Origin: Paralithodes platypus
Taxonomy: Eukaryota; Arthropoda; Malacostraca; Decapoda; Lithodidae
DNA: 64,000 nucleotides
Direction: 5' to 3'
NCBI GenBank assembly: GCA_032716605.1
Contig: CM064519.1
Location: 32,633,423 to 32,697,422 of the forward strand
Shown in pieces: positions 23,814 to 34,454 of this stretch (positions are counted from its first letter, which is position 1; each line of letters starts with the position of its first letter). The notes beneath the pieces were generated by a model that was not told the origin of the DNA, made no database searches, and saw only the letters and a list, made by a program, of their open reading frames with translations. Made by a program: the position numbers and the translations under genes.

Positions 23814-24417
23814 CACTTAATTAAGAGGTAGGTAGAGTTGGTTGGTAAGCTAGTTCGTGCTCCCATTGTACACTGTTGTTTTTCTCAGTTCCATTGTTTG
23901 TTCCCTATATCTTGAGTGTTTTCTGGTCGTCTATGCTCTTGTTCCAAACTACTCTTATTCATAAAGTATCGTCAACTTATAGGACCTCTTAACAATGTAT
24001 ACAAAACAACCATTAGGATTGATTAATCTGTATAATTTATTCTACGTTACATGCTAAATTTCAATAAAATAATCTAACACAAATTACTCTATGCAAATTA
24101 GTAACCATTGATACACTTGCATACCTAGAAATGTGAGGGATCCAAAACAGTGTACGAACGAATGTACGTATATCCCCCCCTCGTATGTGTATATGTCGTG
24201 CAGTGACCAGCAACTACCGTGCAACCACCGTGCTCCCCTGACGTGCTGGCGTGTGGGGCTAAACTACGGCGGCTTGTCACGATAGGCTCACGTACAGTCA
24301 CCACCAACAAGTCCTTCCCTTACTCCACACCTTCGATTTTAGTTTCTTTTTTTCCACATTCGCAATAAATACTTCATAAAACAATACTATTCTATCTATC
24401 TATCTATTTACTCAGGC

Positions 24418-24592
24418 CCAATCCCCACTTTTCCTATTTTTTTATTTTTTTTTTGGGGGGAGGGGGCGACTCAAGACAGAGCAAGAACATGGACAACACA
24501 AAACACAACACAAAACAATGATCATACAAAGACAAAATACAAATTCACACACATCCAGGTCATCCAGGAGAAGACCCAGAGACCAGGGTTAC
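24418..24592 (-). mobile_element. LINE 3' end, second copy
   Basis: Homologous to the 3' UTR at 4330-4500: both carry CGACTCAAGACAGAGC, ACACACATCCAGGTCA and AGAAGACCCAGAGACCAGGG in the same order and spacing apart from small indels. It lacks any coding part, so it is a severely 5'-truncated insertion. Its terminal segment (plus strand CCAATCCCCACTTTTCCTAT then T-rich) recurs at about 26430-26452. Confidence 0.75.
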
Positions 24593-24630
24593 AAAATGCT
24601 TAAATATGGACCGTTTAATCATGAGTGCTT

Positions 24631-24837
24631 TACCTTGTTCCAAATAGGTAGGTAAGAAATCGTGAAAACACTGACCTCTGTAACTCAAAAATAGCTCGAG
24701 CAAATGGTCTGTAAATTTACACACCTATTGGCTGACCCTTCCCAAATGGTAGAAATATTACCTCTATTACTCTAGTCGTTTGTGAGTTATAGAGATTAAT
24801 GTTCAATACTTTTGGCCTACCTATTTGGAACAGGGTA
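24631..24837. mobile_element. Mariner-type MITE with TA duplication
   Basis: The left terminus CCTTGTTCCAAATAGGTAGG (24633) and the inverted right terminus CCCTGTTCCAAATAGGTAGG (ending 24835) match at 19 of 20 positions. Both are flanked by TA (24631-24632 and 24836-24837). Looser complementarity (GTAACTCAAAAATAG with complement of CTATAACTCACAAACG) extends inward. At 203 bp it has no coding capacity. A TA duplication with these short ends is typical of Tc1/mariner-mobilised non-autonomous elements. Confidence 0.8.
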
Positions 24838-24844
24838 TAAGAAC

Positions 24845-25145
24845 TTATTTAGTATTTCCGTATAAAAAAAAACACATACTTAAACCGTGAAGATATATTG
24901 ATAGATACGCCTACTGAACTGTCCACACACACACACACATACACACACATTTGCATACGTACACAGGTAGATGTATATTGATGCATACATAAATACATAT
25001 ACAAATAGACTCACGGACATAAGCACTGTACTCTGAATGCATAATGTACTAGCTTGGATATATGAATTGATCGTTACTCATTTATATATGACAGCTTTTA
25101 ACACATATGAACACGCAAACATGAACAATTGCACCACACACACGC
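24845..25145. other. Spacer, no gene seen
   Basis: AT-rich with two short CA runs near 24925-24950. Confidence 0.45.
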
Positions 25146-25150
25146 ACACC

Positions 25151-25335
<185 letters not shown>

Positions 25336-25379
25336 CTTGTAACCGGAAGTGTCTGCTTGCCTTCACCAACTGGTTCTCA

Positions 25380-26425
25380 CCATTATATGTAGAGGTGCGC
25401 TGGGCTGCCCTCCTGGAAGAGCTAGGCTACTTTGTGATTCTGCAGGAAATGGGGAAATGTGCTGGTGTATTTGTCAGCGTGTACTTCTATGAGAATAATT
25501 TAATTTACTTATCACCACCCAGAATGAGGGGCGGCGCGCTCCTCGGTGCCGCTAGAAGAGTGGCGAACACATCACAAGGTATCACAAGGTATTCATCTAT
25601 TTCTGTCTATAACTGTCTGGCGAGTTACCAATCTTTGTTTTTATCGTTGCATATAAATTACTGACAACTGAGGAATTTAATGAGAGTAATTATTAGCAAG
25701 TGATAATAATATTGCTTGTAGGTGATTGACGTGACTAAATGGGTTTGGCTATGCCAGAAATATTATTATTGATGTGATTATCATAATGAGATAATAAACA
25801 TAGTTTTGCATAACAGTTAGGTTTCTGTGGGTGAATAATATGAAACATGTAGCATAGCAGGTGTGTATGTACGCGAAGTGTGTGCTTGTGAGGTTTCGTT
25901 GGAGATGGGACCTGTGCTACAAACACCTCATGAAAGACGAACATTAGAACCAGGTTTTATTTACCCTATTGATATTAAATGGAGTACCAGAACAATAAAT
26001 TTAATATCAACAAAGAGTAATAAAGTTCTTGAAAAAAAAAGGTATATGTGTCCGGATTAGTATCTTTGAATTTTGTTTGAATGATTGTACGGTACGAAGC
26101 TTGGTCACTGGCATAAAAAATAGGGGGCCCCCACAAAAATTGGCTTTGTCCCTGGGATACAAGCGGTCTTAATGATATATATTTATCTGGACCACCGATA
26201 CATTCCAGAAATCCTAGGCCATTAATCAGAGAGCTAGTATTTTTCTTCACTAGCAAGACAGGAAGACAAATACTGGAGAGGCCGGGCGAAGACAACTGCC
26301 CACACGCTACCACTCATCATTTTCTTTGCTCACCCACCTAGGCACGCTAACGATACACTCCAAAAACTACTACTACTACTATTACTATGTATTTTTTGTA
26401 TATATCTGTTTGCATATGTTTCCTC
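25380..26425. other. Spacer, no gene confirmed
   Basis: A plus-strand open frame of 89 codons at 25395-25664 follows a pyrimidine tract and an AG, which could resemble a splice acceptor, but it has no recognisable domain. The rest is AT-rich. Confidence 0.35.
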
Positions 26426-26429
26426 TTGC

Positions 26430-26454
26430 CCATTCCCCACTTTTCCGATTTTTT

Positions 26455-26492
<38 letters not shown>

Positions 26493-26525
26493 ATATTACT
26501 CCTACTACTACTAATAATAATACTA
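26430..26525 (-). mobile_element. LINE-tail-like fragment with (TAC)n
   Basis: CCCATTCCCCACTTTTCCGA plus T-run matches the terminal segment of the LINE copy at 24418. Directly beside it is a (TAC)n/(TAA)n trinucleotide repeat at 26452-26525. Shared 3'-terminal words joined to a simple repeat fit a retroelement tail; the fragment is too short to be certain. Confidence 0.45.
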
Positions 26526-26838
26526 ATAATAATAATATAGGAAATTAGTATACTGGTTTCTGATAACTTCAATACAGATTGATTGAATACATAAAGCAAT
26601 AATGTTTTTCATTGATATGGTACATTAAAATAATTGGCCCTTGCGTTCTGGATATTTTAGTTTAAGTTTCCAAACGTCCTCTTCTGTTAGTGTTAGGCAC
26701 AAATTTCAACAAAGATAGGCCTTGTTGTCTCGAGATTATAAAGTCAAAGACCTCCCCAAATACCATTTCCTTAAATTGTGCACCAAGGTAAAGAAAGTCC
26801 CCACCAAGTTCGCGACGAAACAGCCCAAGCTGGTTGTC

Positions 26839-26863
26839 CTCCCCCCCCCCCCCCCCCCCCCCT
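26839..26863. repeat. (C)n homopolymer
   Basis: About 22 C with one T interruption near the right end. Confidence 0.95.
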
Positions 26864-26929
26864 CCCCCTCCCACCCCCACCCCAATTGAAAAATAAAAAT
26901 CCTCTCCGTCAGGTGTGCATCAAGTTTCC

Positions 26930-27200
26930 CACATCCATCTTGTCCGTGTGAACTATGACCCCCGCCGCTGCCACACCTTTGATTAAACCCACCGCCCCCT
27001 GAAACACAACCCCGGTGGGCGTAAATTAGCGCACTTGTTTTAAATATGCAGATTAGCCGCGGGAAGCCCCTGATGGAGATTAATTAAGGTATATAAGTAA
27101 AACATATGTAAATTGGTATAGATAAATCAGCCCCTGGTATTGGGAGAGGATCACAGCAGCTAATGGTTGGCGGTAGGAGGTAAACACTAGCCTAAACCAC
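26930..27200. other. Unique mixed-composition block, possible regulatory element
   Basis: Non-repetitive sequence, GC-raised at first, with CACCTTTGATTAAAC (a TCF/LEF-like core), GCAGATTAGCC and TTAATTAAGG (homeodomain-like cores). No coding potential. A conserved non-coding element is possible but is inference from motif words alone. Confidence 0.25.
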
Positions 27201-27369
27201 CAGCTTTCCCTAGTTTGTCCTATCTAATATGAACATCAAAAAGCTCTTTTACATATTTTTATAATTTCGACGTTAACACAATTGGAATATATTCATATAC
27301 GAGTGAAATAATATATATATATATATATACCGGTATATAATACGTTATCCGATAAAATTATTTACTACA

Positions 27370-27660
27370 GCACAAACTTTAGGAATATAGCCAGAAATTG
27401 TCAGATCCGTCCAGTTTACCCTTACGCATGACGTTCAAATAAATTTACCCACTCCAGTAAAAGAATTATGAATATAGCCGGACAAAAACACAAACAAATA
27501 AAACGTGAGATCCGGTCATTTAATCCTTGCACATTCCGCCCATTAAGATCAAATAATTCACGGCAGTACAAGGTAAAGGAATATACCCTAAACAAAACAA
27601 AAACTGTCAGATTTGTTCACTTTATCCTTAGGCTATTCGGCGTCACTCAGAGAAAATCGG
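27370..27660. repeat. Decayed tandem repeat, about 3 units
   Basis: Three diverged units of about 90-120 bp. Recurrent anchors are GAATATAGCC / GAATATAGCC / GAATATACCC, then GTCAGATCCGTCCAGTTTACC / GTGAGATCCGGTCATTTAATC / GTCAGATTTGTTCACTTTATC (quoted in part), then CCTTACGC / CCTTGCAC / CCTTAGGC. A 127-codon open frame spans units 2-3 and the CA tract; no domain seen. Confidence 0.55.
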
Positions 27661-27760
27661 ACGGGTTGGTTTACGAGTGTTCTTGTCCCGGAGTTGTGCA
27701 CACTAATCACACTATTTTGTTTGTTTGCACTCTGATCCTGACGCTGCATAACTCAACACC

Positions 27761-27763
<3 letters not shown>

Positions 27764-27836
<73 letters not shown>
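27764..27836. repeat. (CA)n microsatellite
   Basis: About 36 uninterrupted CA units. Confidence 0.97.
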
Positions 27837-27838
<2 letters not shown>

Positions 27839-27839
27839 G

Positions 27840-28244
27840 CCAAAACTCTGAAGACAAGAAACTGAGGACAATGGAAATTAAAATTCAGGAGGTTGTTAAT
27901 TTCCATAAACATATTATCTTTCATTTGATATTCAAATTATATAATTTTATATTTTTTAATATATTAAGGAAGACGGTTGTCAAAGTATCAGTATACCTAT
28001 ACATCAAACACTAAATAATTACCTTCTTTGCATTGAAAACTAGGTAGTAATACATTTAGTATCTATATCCCTATCTGTCAGTAATTAACTATGTTTCAAT
28101 TATTACCATATTTGCTTAAGATGTATTTCCCTTTTTAAATTTAGCGGAGAGGGGAATATGAGGTAATTTCTTTAGTTTGACACACGCAGCAAAAATAAAA
28201 AAAGCATGCAAATATAATTAAATAACAATTGACTGACTGACTGA

Positions 28245-28245
<1 letters not shown>
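27840..28245. other. AT-rich spacer, no gene seen
   Basis: No open frame or repeat of note. Confidence 0.5.

Positions 28246-28248
<3 letters not shown>

Positions 28249-28308
<60 letters not shown>
28249..28308. repeat. (CT)n-(CTAT)n microsatellite
   Basis: Preceded by (GACT)n at about 28230 and followed by CTAT units to about 28325. Confidence 0.95.
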
Positions 28309-28320
<12 letters not shown>

Positions 28321-28503
28321 ATATCTCACACACACACACACATGCACGCAAACAAACGCAAACACACACACAACAGATATGAGAGGAGATAGTGAAGCCT
28401 CCAAGCTTATTTTTCTCACCAAAACTGTTCTTTCTCAAAAATGGCGGGTCGGCTCAGCGGGTGTAATGAATGAAAATAAACGGGAGAGACGTGTGTTGTG
28501 GCG

Positions 28504-28604
<101 letters not shown>

Positions 28605-28934
28605 TGTACTAAGGTCAGAAATTATTAGCAATCTAAAATGGGAAAATTAAATTTTAGAAGTGTGTTAATAATTATATTACTCGAAAACACATCATAATTA
28701 TTCGCACGCGCATACAAACATATATTTATTTAATAATGAATTATTATAATATCGATCGCATGATACATTTATGTGTAGCAATATAAGTATCTTGAAGTGA
28801 AAATTGTATATATGCATTTATTAAGAAAACCTCCTCTGTAAAAAAAAAGAATTATGCTACGTTTTGAACGCAATATTTGCAGTGCAGAGATATATTCGAC
28901 CGACTACCATTTAAAGAAACAGACACCACACACA

Positions 28935-29272
28935 TTAAGGGGAGGTATTTAGTTTCTTCCCTAGAACTCCATCAAGCTTAAAATTACACCCCCTAGACCC
29001 CCTTTCAAGAAAAATTTGTAAATTTTTCGGTAGAAAAATGCCCCGGCCGAAGGCAGGTTCCTCTCAAATTACAAGATCGCTATCGCTCGCCAGGAAAAAA
29101 ATCGACACCTAAATGGCACGAAAGTTCTTAAAATTGACAGAAATGGGGCGACAGTTCTTAAAATCGCCAAACTAAAGGGGGCGAGCGTCTTAAAATCTAA
29201 AAAGCAATGGGGCTAAACATGAGAGAGAAAGGGGTCCATAAAAAAATCCCTCAAGTGGAAATCTCCCCTTAA
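28935..29272 (-). mobile_element. TTAA-type MITE, subfamily A, full copy
   Basis: Inverted relative to the copy at 9951 and bounded by TTAA at 28935-28938 and 29269-29272. Termini are TTAAGGGGAGGTATTT and the inverted TTAAGGGGAGATTTCC. Interior words, read on the minus strand, are CGATTTTTTTCCTGGCGAGC, GCCATTTAGGTGTCGA and CCATCAAGCTT. The GGCCTTCGGCC core is decayed to GGCCGAAGGCAGG. Non-coding. Confidence 0.82.
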
Positions 29273-29354
29273 ACATGGGAAAAGCTAAATATTAAAGGCC
29301 ATGCAAGGAAACCGTCAGTCACGCAGCCGGTATAGTTTATGTGCATATAATGAT

Positions 29355-29915
29355 GAGCTTTAACCCCTTCTGTACCGATGCCGTCCTTTTAACATTATGC
29401 TGGCTACTATTAGACGATGGTATTAATTTGAAAAAAGGACCTCTGGCAATTAACAGGCTTCGAACTATCTTAATTAAGGGTAGATATGCCGTTTTTCGGG
29501 TCCTCCTTCTTTCTCATGTTTAGCCCCATTAGTTTTCAGATTTAATGAGGTTCGGCTCATTAGTTTGTCGATTTTAAGACCTTTCGCCCCATGGCCTTTC
29601 GTGATATTTAGGTGTCGATTTTATTCCTGGCGAACGATAGTGAGCCTGTATATTGGAAGAGGCCGGGACATTTATCTACCGAAATATGTACAAATAAATC
29701 TAGAAGGGGGATCTAATGGATATTTTGTTATGCTTGATGGAGGTCTAGGGAGGAAACAAATAAAATATGAAAACGATACATAAATGATGAAATAAATACG
29801 CCCATTTCCCCTTGACCCATTTTGCTAACACAGATCCTTCTTAAACTGCAAAAAACCGTCTAAAAATAGTTAGAATAAAATAATAAAGACGTCGTTGGTA
29901 CAGTAGGGGATAAAG
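29355..29915. mobile_element. Inverted-repeat element (family C) carrying a nested MITE
   Basis: The left end TTAACCCCTTCTGTACCGAT...GCCGTCC (29360) pairs with the inverted right end TTATCCCCTACTGTACCAAC...GACGTC (ending about 29913). ATTAGACGATGG and CCGTCTAAAAATAG repeat the inner part in inverted orientation. A TTAA MITE (29474-29815) sits inside; without it the host element would be about 220 bp. Related partial copies lie at 11470, 14990 and 57935. Confidence 0.65.
29474..29815 (+). mobile_element. TTAA-type MITE, subfamily A, nested copy
   Basis: Starts at TTAA (29474-29477) with GGGTAGATATGCC and ends TTTCCCC next to TTGA (29812-29815), a decayed TTAA. The interior runs in family order (CCCATTAGTTT, CGATTTTAAGACC, GGTGTCGATTTT, GCGAACGATAGTGAGCC, GCTTGATGGAGGTCTAG). 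The palindromic core is largely lost. It is inserted within family C. Confidence 0.78.
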
Positions 29916-29919
29916 ACAC

Positions 29920-32210
29920 CTCAGCCTAACTAATGATGTGTCTCACTGCTGCAGGGACCGACCTATCTTCAGGAATAAGTTACTTTCATAATTGGGGTTT
30001 GCTTTCATGACAATACTTAATGCTTTGAATGCAGAACAAGTAGTTAAAACCAAATAATAATAAGCTTATGAACATAATGTGTATAACTAATTATATAGAC
30101 CATTATAGAATATTTAAATTTTACATATTATTGACCAAATTTGATGTCAGCTCAAATTTAGAGTTCCCCATACTAGAAATACAACATACATCATTCATTG
30201 GAAAGAACATATACAATAATAATTATGCAAATTGAACAAGTATACTTTTAATTCTAAATATATTATATATATTATCTTACGATGCAAAGTTGCCCACATG
30301 AATTTGCATATAGTCCCTGCTTGTATATGTGGACGGATAAAGACTATGATTGCATTATGAGTGCAGTTTCTTATACAGTAGTTAAATCACAGGTTCATTT
30401 AACAATTTAATACAAATCATACTTATAAGTCAATCACATTGTTTTACTATCATACACAGAAGCATGAAGAGGGTATGAAATTATGTTGTCCACTGTATAT
30501 GCCAGTTGTTTACATAAAAAATCCATTGCGCTCAATATGTATCAAGTATATATATTATAATCATTATTTGTTTTACGAATACAGTATAATGCATGATGTT
30601 TAATGCTATTGATCAATGTACAGTACAGTATACACATATTTTGTTTTCATTGTACTCGTGTACCTTTCTGAAATTAATGGTTACACAATAACATTTAGTT
30701 ATTCCATTAAAATTAGCAATGATGACTTCATAAAAATAGGCAATATTAGGCTTAAAATATTAATAGAGAAGAAGTTAAAGGAGAGGTATAGAAATATATA
30801 ATTGGAAACAACCTCATAAACATATGAGTGAAATATATTCAGTTAATAGTAGAGCATAAGTATTATATTAAATTATTATCATTAAATAATAATGTAAGAA
30901 ATAAAGTTGACATTGCGTACAAAAGTTGCATCTTTGATCACAATTCTATGAAAGTTAAATTTATTTAGAATATATGCTACTATATATAAAAATTATATAA
31001 TACATATGACTAAATTTGTGTATGCATAAATGTGCATTGTTTGGTTAGAATGTTGCATATCACCTTCCATACCCCATCGATTTCTAAAATAATTATATTT
31101 TATACAATTTAGAATATATGTATTTATGATTTAAATCAAATGGCTAGATTTATACAATCATTGGCACTACATAAAAAGATCCCTTTCTTACATGACCAAA
31201 AAATCAGAGTCGATTAAATATTGTTCGAACGTATACTCAACGTATGAATTATATGATACAACTATGACAAACAAATAGATAATCGCTAAAAAGTATAAGA
31301 TAAACACACCGCTTCGCCGCTCCGACCAACCAACCCTTAGCTGGTGGGAGGAGGAGGAACTAGGCCTACTACATCAAAGAAAACGAATGAGAGCACGACC
31401 CAGTTAAGGGAGGCCTAATGTATTAAGAGACGAGGCGTGTATTGATCTTTAGACTCGCTTCGTTTGTGATTAAAGACGTATAATTTATGTAATGTTGGTT
31501 AGAAATATTAAAGTATATACCTCGCTTGATCAGTAATGTCATAGTTGAATTATGTGTAAATGCTTAGCAAGAGTTATCATTAAGTTCTTGAATTCCTTCA
31601 CATTAATTCAAATACTATATTTCGTTCACACTCTAGACAGAAAGCGAATTGTTTAAAATGCCGTTTGGTATCAATTCAATAATTATATGCTTGTGTGCAA
31701 TATATACGATAAAGAGTTTTACTAATTTGTCACCATTTTGATAAACATCTCACCATTTTATGACTATTTTATACTCCTAGGTTTTACAACGTTAACCCAG
31801 ATTTTACTTACAACTAGCGTGTTTTTTTCGAAACAGTATAGATTATGCAATTTCTCGACTAAAATAAAATGTTCGAAATAAGTAAATCATTCTAATATCA
31901 AATGAAAACACGGACCATTAACCGGTAGGCCTACAGACGACATGACACTGGGAGGCGGGAATAGAGGAAAAAATGTCCATTAGGAGGCGTGGGTGGGTAG
32001 GCCTCAACCAATCTGAATATCGGAGGTTCATGGCTACCGAACCAATCCACTCTTGTTTTTGTGTTTACTTCAATATATGCCATCAATGTAAACAAATATC
32101 GGGACATGTAACTTATAGCATGGACAAATATACCCACATGACAGAAAACGTTCTTATTGGTATATTGACTCTTTCTAGAGTCTTCTCTTTACTAAGTTTG
32201 CGACCTTATA
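29920..32210. other. AT-rich spacer, no gene seen
   Basis: Very AT-rich from 30000 to 31300. Around 31965-32110 there are two CCAAT words (CAACCAATCTG, GAACCAATCCA), a GGGTGGG box and TGTAAACAAATA. This is weakly promoter-like but has no associated coding sequence. Confidence 0.4.
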
Positions 32211-32213
32211 ATA

Positions 32214-32214
<1 letters not shown>

Positions 32215-32280
<66 letters not shown>
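32215..32280. repeat. (TA)n microsatellite
   Basis: About 32 TA units with one TTTA step near the right end. Confidence 0.96.
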
Positions 32281-32281
<1 letters not shown>

Positions 32282-32289
32282 TAACAGTA

Positions 32290-32595
32290 TCCGGGAGGAT
32301 GACCAAAACGTATTATTATTATTCTTGATAGCAAGTTTTTCAATTGCGTATCTTGTCAAAGTACTGTACATCTATATAAGCAAATATCAGTACAAGTTTT
32401 AAGGTTTTTGTGCTAATGTTATAATGTACTACAGCTAATCCAGAAAATAATGAAGCAGTGAGAAGACAACAACATTACTGAATCAAACAGTAAAATATAA
32501 TAAATATCAAGTCATACAAGATAAATATTCACAGGAGTATGATAAGTTGATCAAAACATGATTACAACTATCCATCTTTCTCTGATCCTTACGGA
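32290..32595. other. Spacer, no gene seen
   Basis: AT-rich DNA between two TA microsatellites. Confidence 0.5.
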
Positions 32596-32596
32596 A

Positions 32597-32747
<151 letters not shown>

Positions 32748-32749
32748 GG

Positions 32750-33230
32750 TACATCTGTGCTTGCAAATACATTACTATAAATTGACAAAGAGTTAACCAC
32801 ACGGGTCATTGAAGGATGATCAGTTTGTAATTTTAAAGTCGAGTTATATATTCAAGAATGCTGAAGTCGTATTTCTGCTTCGAGTTTCCTTTTTCTGATT
32901 TAATAAGGGGTATTAGAACTTATGCATATTCAAACTGTGGATAGTTTAAGAGGGAGGCAAGTGCTCTTTAGAACGTTGGGTGGCTGCAAGTAAATTTTGA
33001 TACATGCCCTGGGAAATTGCTCAAATTACTGCATTAGCTACACAATAAACAAGAAAAAGGACATGCTTAGTGAACTAACTTTCGCAATGTTTTCTCTCTC
33101 TCACATGCTTAGTACAAAACTGTTCATAACTTCATGCAATTCGACCTTCTTCCGTTCGTGAAAACGCGTACAAATAGATATTACATAATATAATAAACAC
33201 ATCTATTACACAATCTTGCCGGTGGATGAC
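32750..33230. other. Spacer, no gene seen
   Basis: No coding or repeat signature recognised. Confidence 0.45.
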
Positions 33231-33231
33231 G

Positions 33232-33304
33232 GTACAGGATACACGTGAGATATAGCCGGGATTCGAAACACAGACAGTGCATGCTTTATACAATTACACC
33301 ACGG
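33232..33304 (-). mobile_element. tRNA-derived SINE head or tRNA pseudogene
   Basis: On the minus strand, GTGGTGTAATTGTATAAAGC followed by ATGC fits a Pol III A box region (plus-strand 33279-33302), and GTTTCGAATCC (33259-33269) is an excellent B box with spacing close to that of a tRNA. The flanking acceptor-stem pairing is not evident, so a SINE head or decayed tRNA is likelier than a functional tRNA. It abuts a (TA)n tract. Confidence 0.5.

Positions 33305-33366
<62 letters not shown>
33305..33366. repeat. (TA)n microsatellite
   Basis: About 30 TA units beside the SINE-like head. Confidence 0.96.
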
Positions 33367-33373
<7 letters not shown>

Positions 33374-33485
33374 ACAATTTGAGAAAGACAGGATTTTTGT
33401 ATCGCTAGTTATGACTACAGTATGGGTAAGCTTAATAAAGTAGCATGTGGTTGTTTATATACTGTAGTTAGCATAAGGACTATAC

Positions 33486-33704
33486 TTAAGCCGGTATCAC
33501 AGGAGCTCTTTTTCCCTGAACATTTATCCTCAACACTGGTCTGGCTGCTTATGAAGTCAACATTTTATATTTTTCAGTTACCTAATTTCATCTACCATCA
33601 GTCTAGTTTCCAATACCAGTGCACAATATTCAAGAAATGTTGCCAGAAAAATGTTGATTATCGAATGTTGACTATAAAAGCTCTCGTGTGATACCGGCTT
33701 TAAC
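33486..33704 (+). mobile_element. MITE family D, copy 2
   Basis: Left end TTAAGCCGGTATCACAGGAG and right end GCTCTCGTGTGATACCGGC are inverted matches. Interior words CATCAGTCTAGTTTCCAATA and AATATTCAAGAAATG align with the copy at 14388. About 217 bp, non-coding. Confidence 0.75.
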
Positions 33705-33989
33705 CACGCATATTTTTTTAAATTTTGAATTGACGACCCGAGATCTTCCTTAGGTGGTTCGTCATCGATCTTACGTTCACTGTCGCCCATTCGCTAAATA
33801 CTATTTCGGAGGAGGTGAACATAATAGTTCCATTAACTTAATTGCTCAACGGGCCCGTGACGAAAACAAGAGAGCACAATTAGGAAACTTGTCACACATC
33901 CAAAACTTAGAGCCGGCGGAGAGAGGGGGAAGCTTGTTTTTACCTCCTTCCTATACGGTTTCGTCTTGAACTCTTTCTGTCCTGCTTGA

Positions 33990-34450
33990 GTATATGACTT
34001 TACGCTGAAGATCCGAGTCCGGCAATAACCGCAGGTGAAAAAACGGGTAGCGAAGGGGACCATAAAGCACTTCCTTACAGCAGGCCGAAACGAAGCTGTT
34101 GCCGCGTTACTCCTAGGCTGGTTTCCATGGCGACGAGGAGGGAGGAGGAGGAAGAGGAAGGAGAAGGGAGGAAATACTATAGGAAGGAAAGGATAATGTG
34201 CAAGCGAGAAAGATACAGCGAAGTGGGATTGAAGAAAGCAGTTAGGTGGGGAGGAGGAAAGGGATGAAAGTGAAAATGAGAGGAGGAAGAAGAGAAAGAG
34301 GAGAGGAAGAAAGAGAGGGAAGGGAAGTGGAGGAGGAGAGGGAGGGAGGAGGAGGCGGGAGGGTGCTGAGCGTCCACCAATCAGCTGTGAGATTTACGAC
34401 TGCCCGCGGAGATGGATGACCCTCCTGATGCCATACGGGGACCATCTATT
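33990..34450. promoter_or_regulatory. Candidate promoter-like GC-raised block
   Basis: GC-raised non-repetitive sequence flanks a purine tract. It has an X-box-like palindrome GTTTCCATGGCGAC at 34121-34134 (fits RYYNYY-N2-RRNRAC, the RFX-binding consensus) and a CCAAT box in the form CCACCAATCAGC at about 34374-34385. No start codon with a convincing downstream coding exon is visible. The call rests on motif words only. Confidence 0.3.
34135..34355. repeat. Purine-rich (GGA/GAAA) tract
   Basis: About 220 bp of GGAGGA/GAAGAG low-complexity sequence on the plus strand. Confidence 0.8.
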
Positions 34451-34454
34451 TCTA

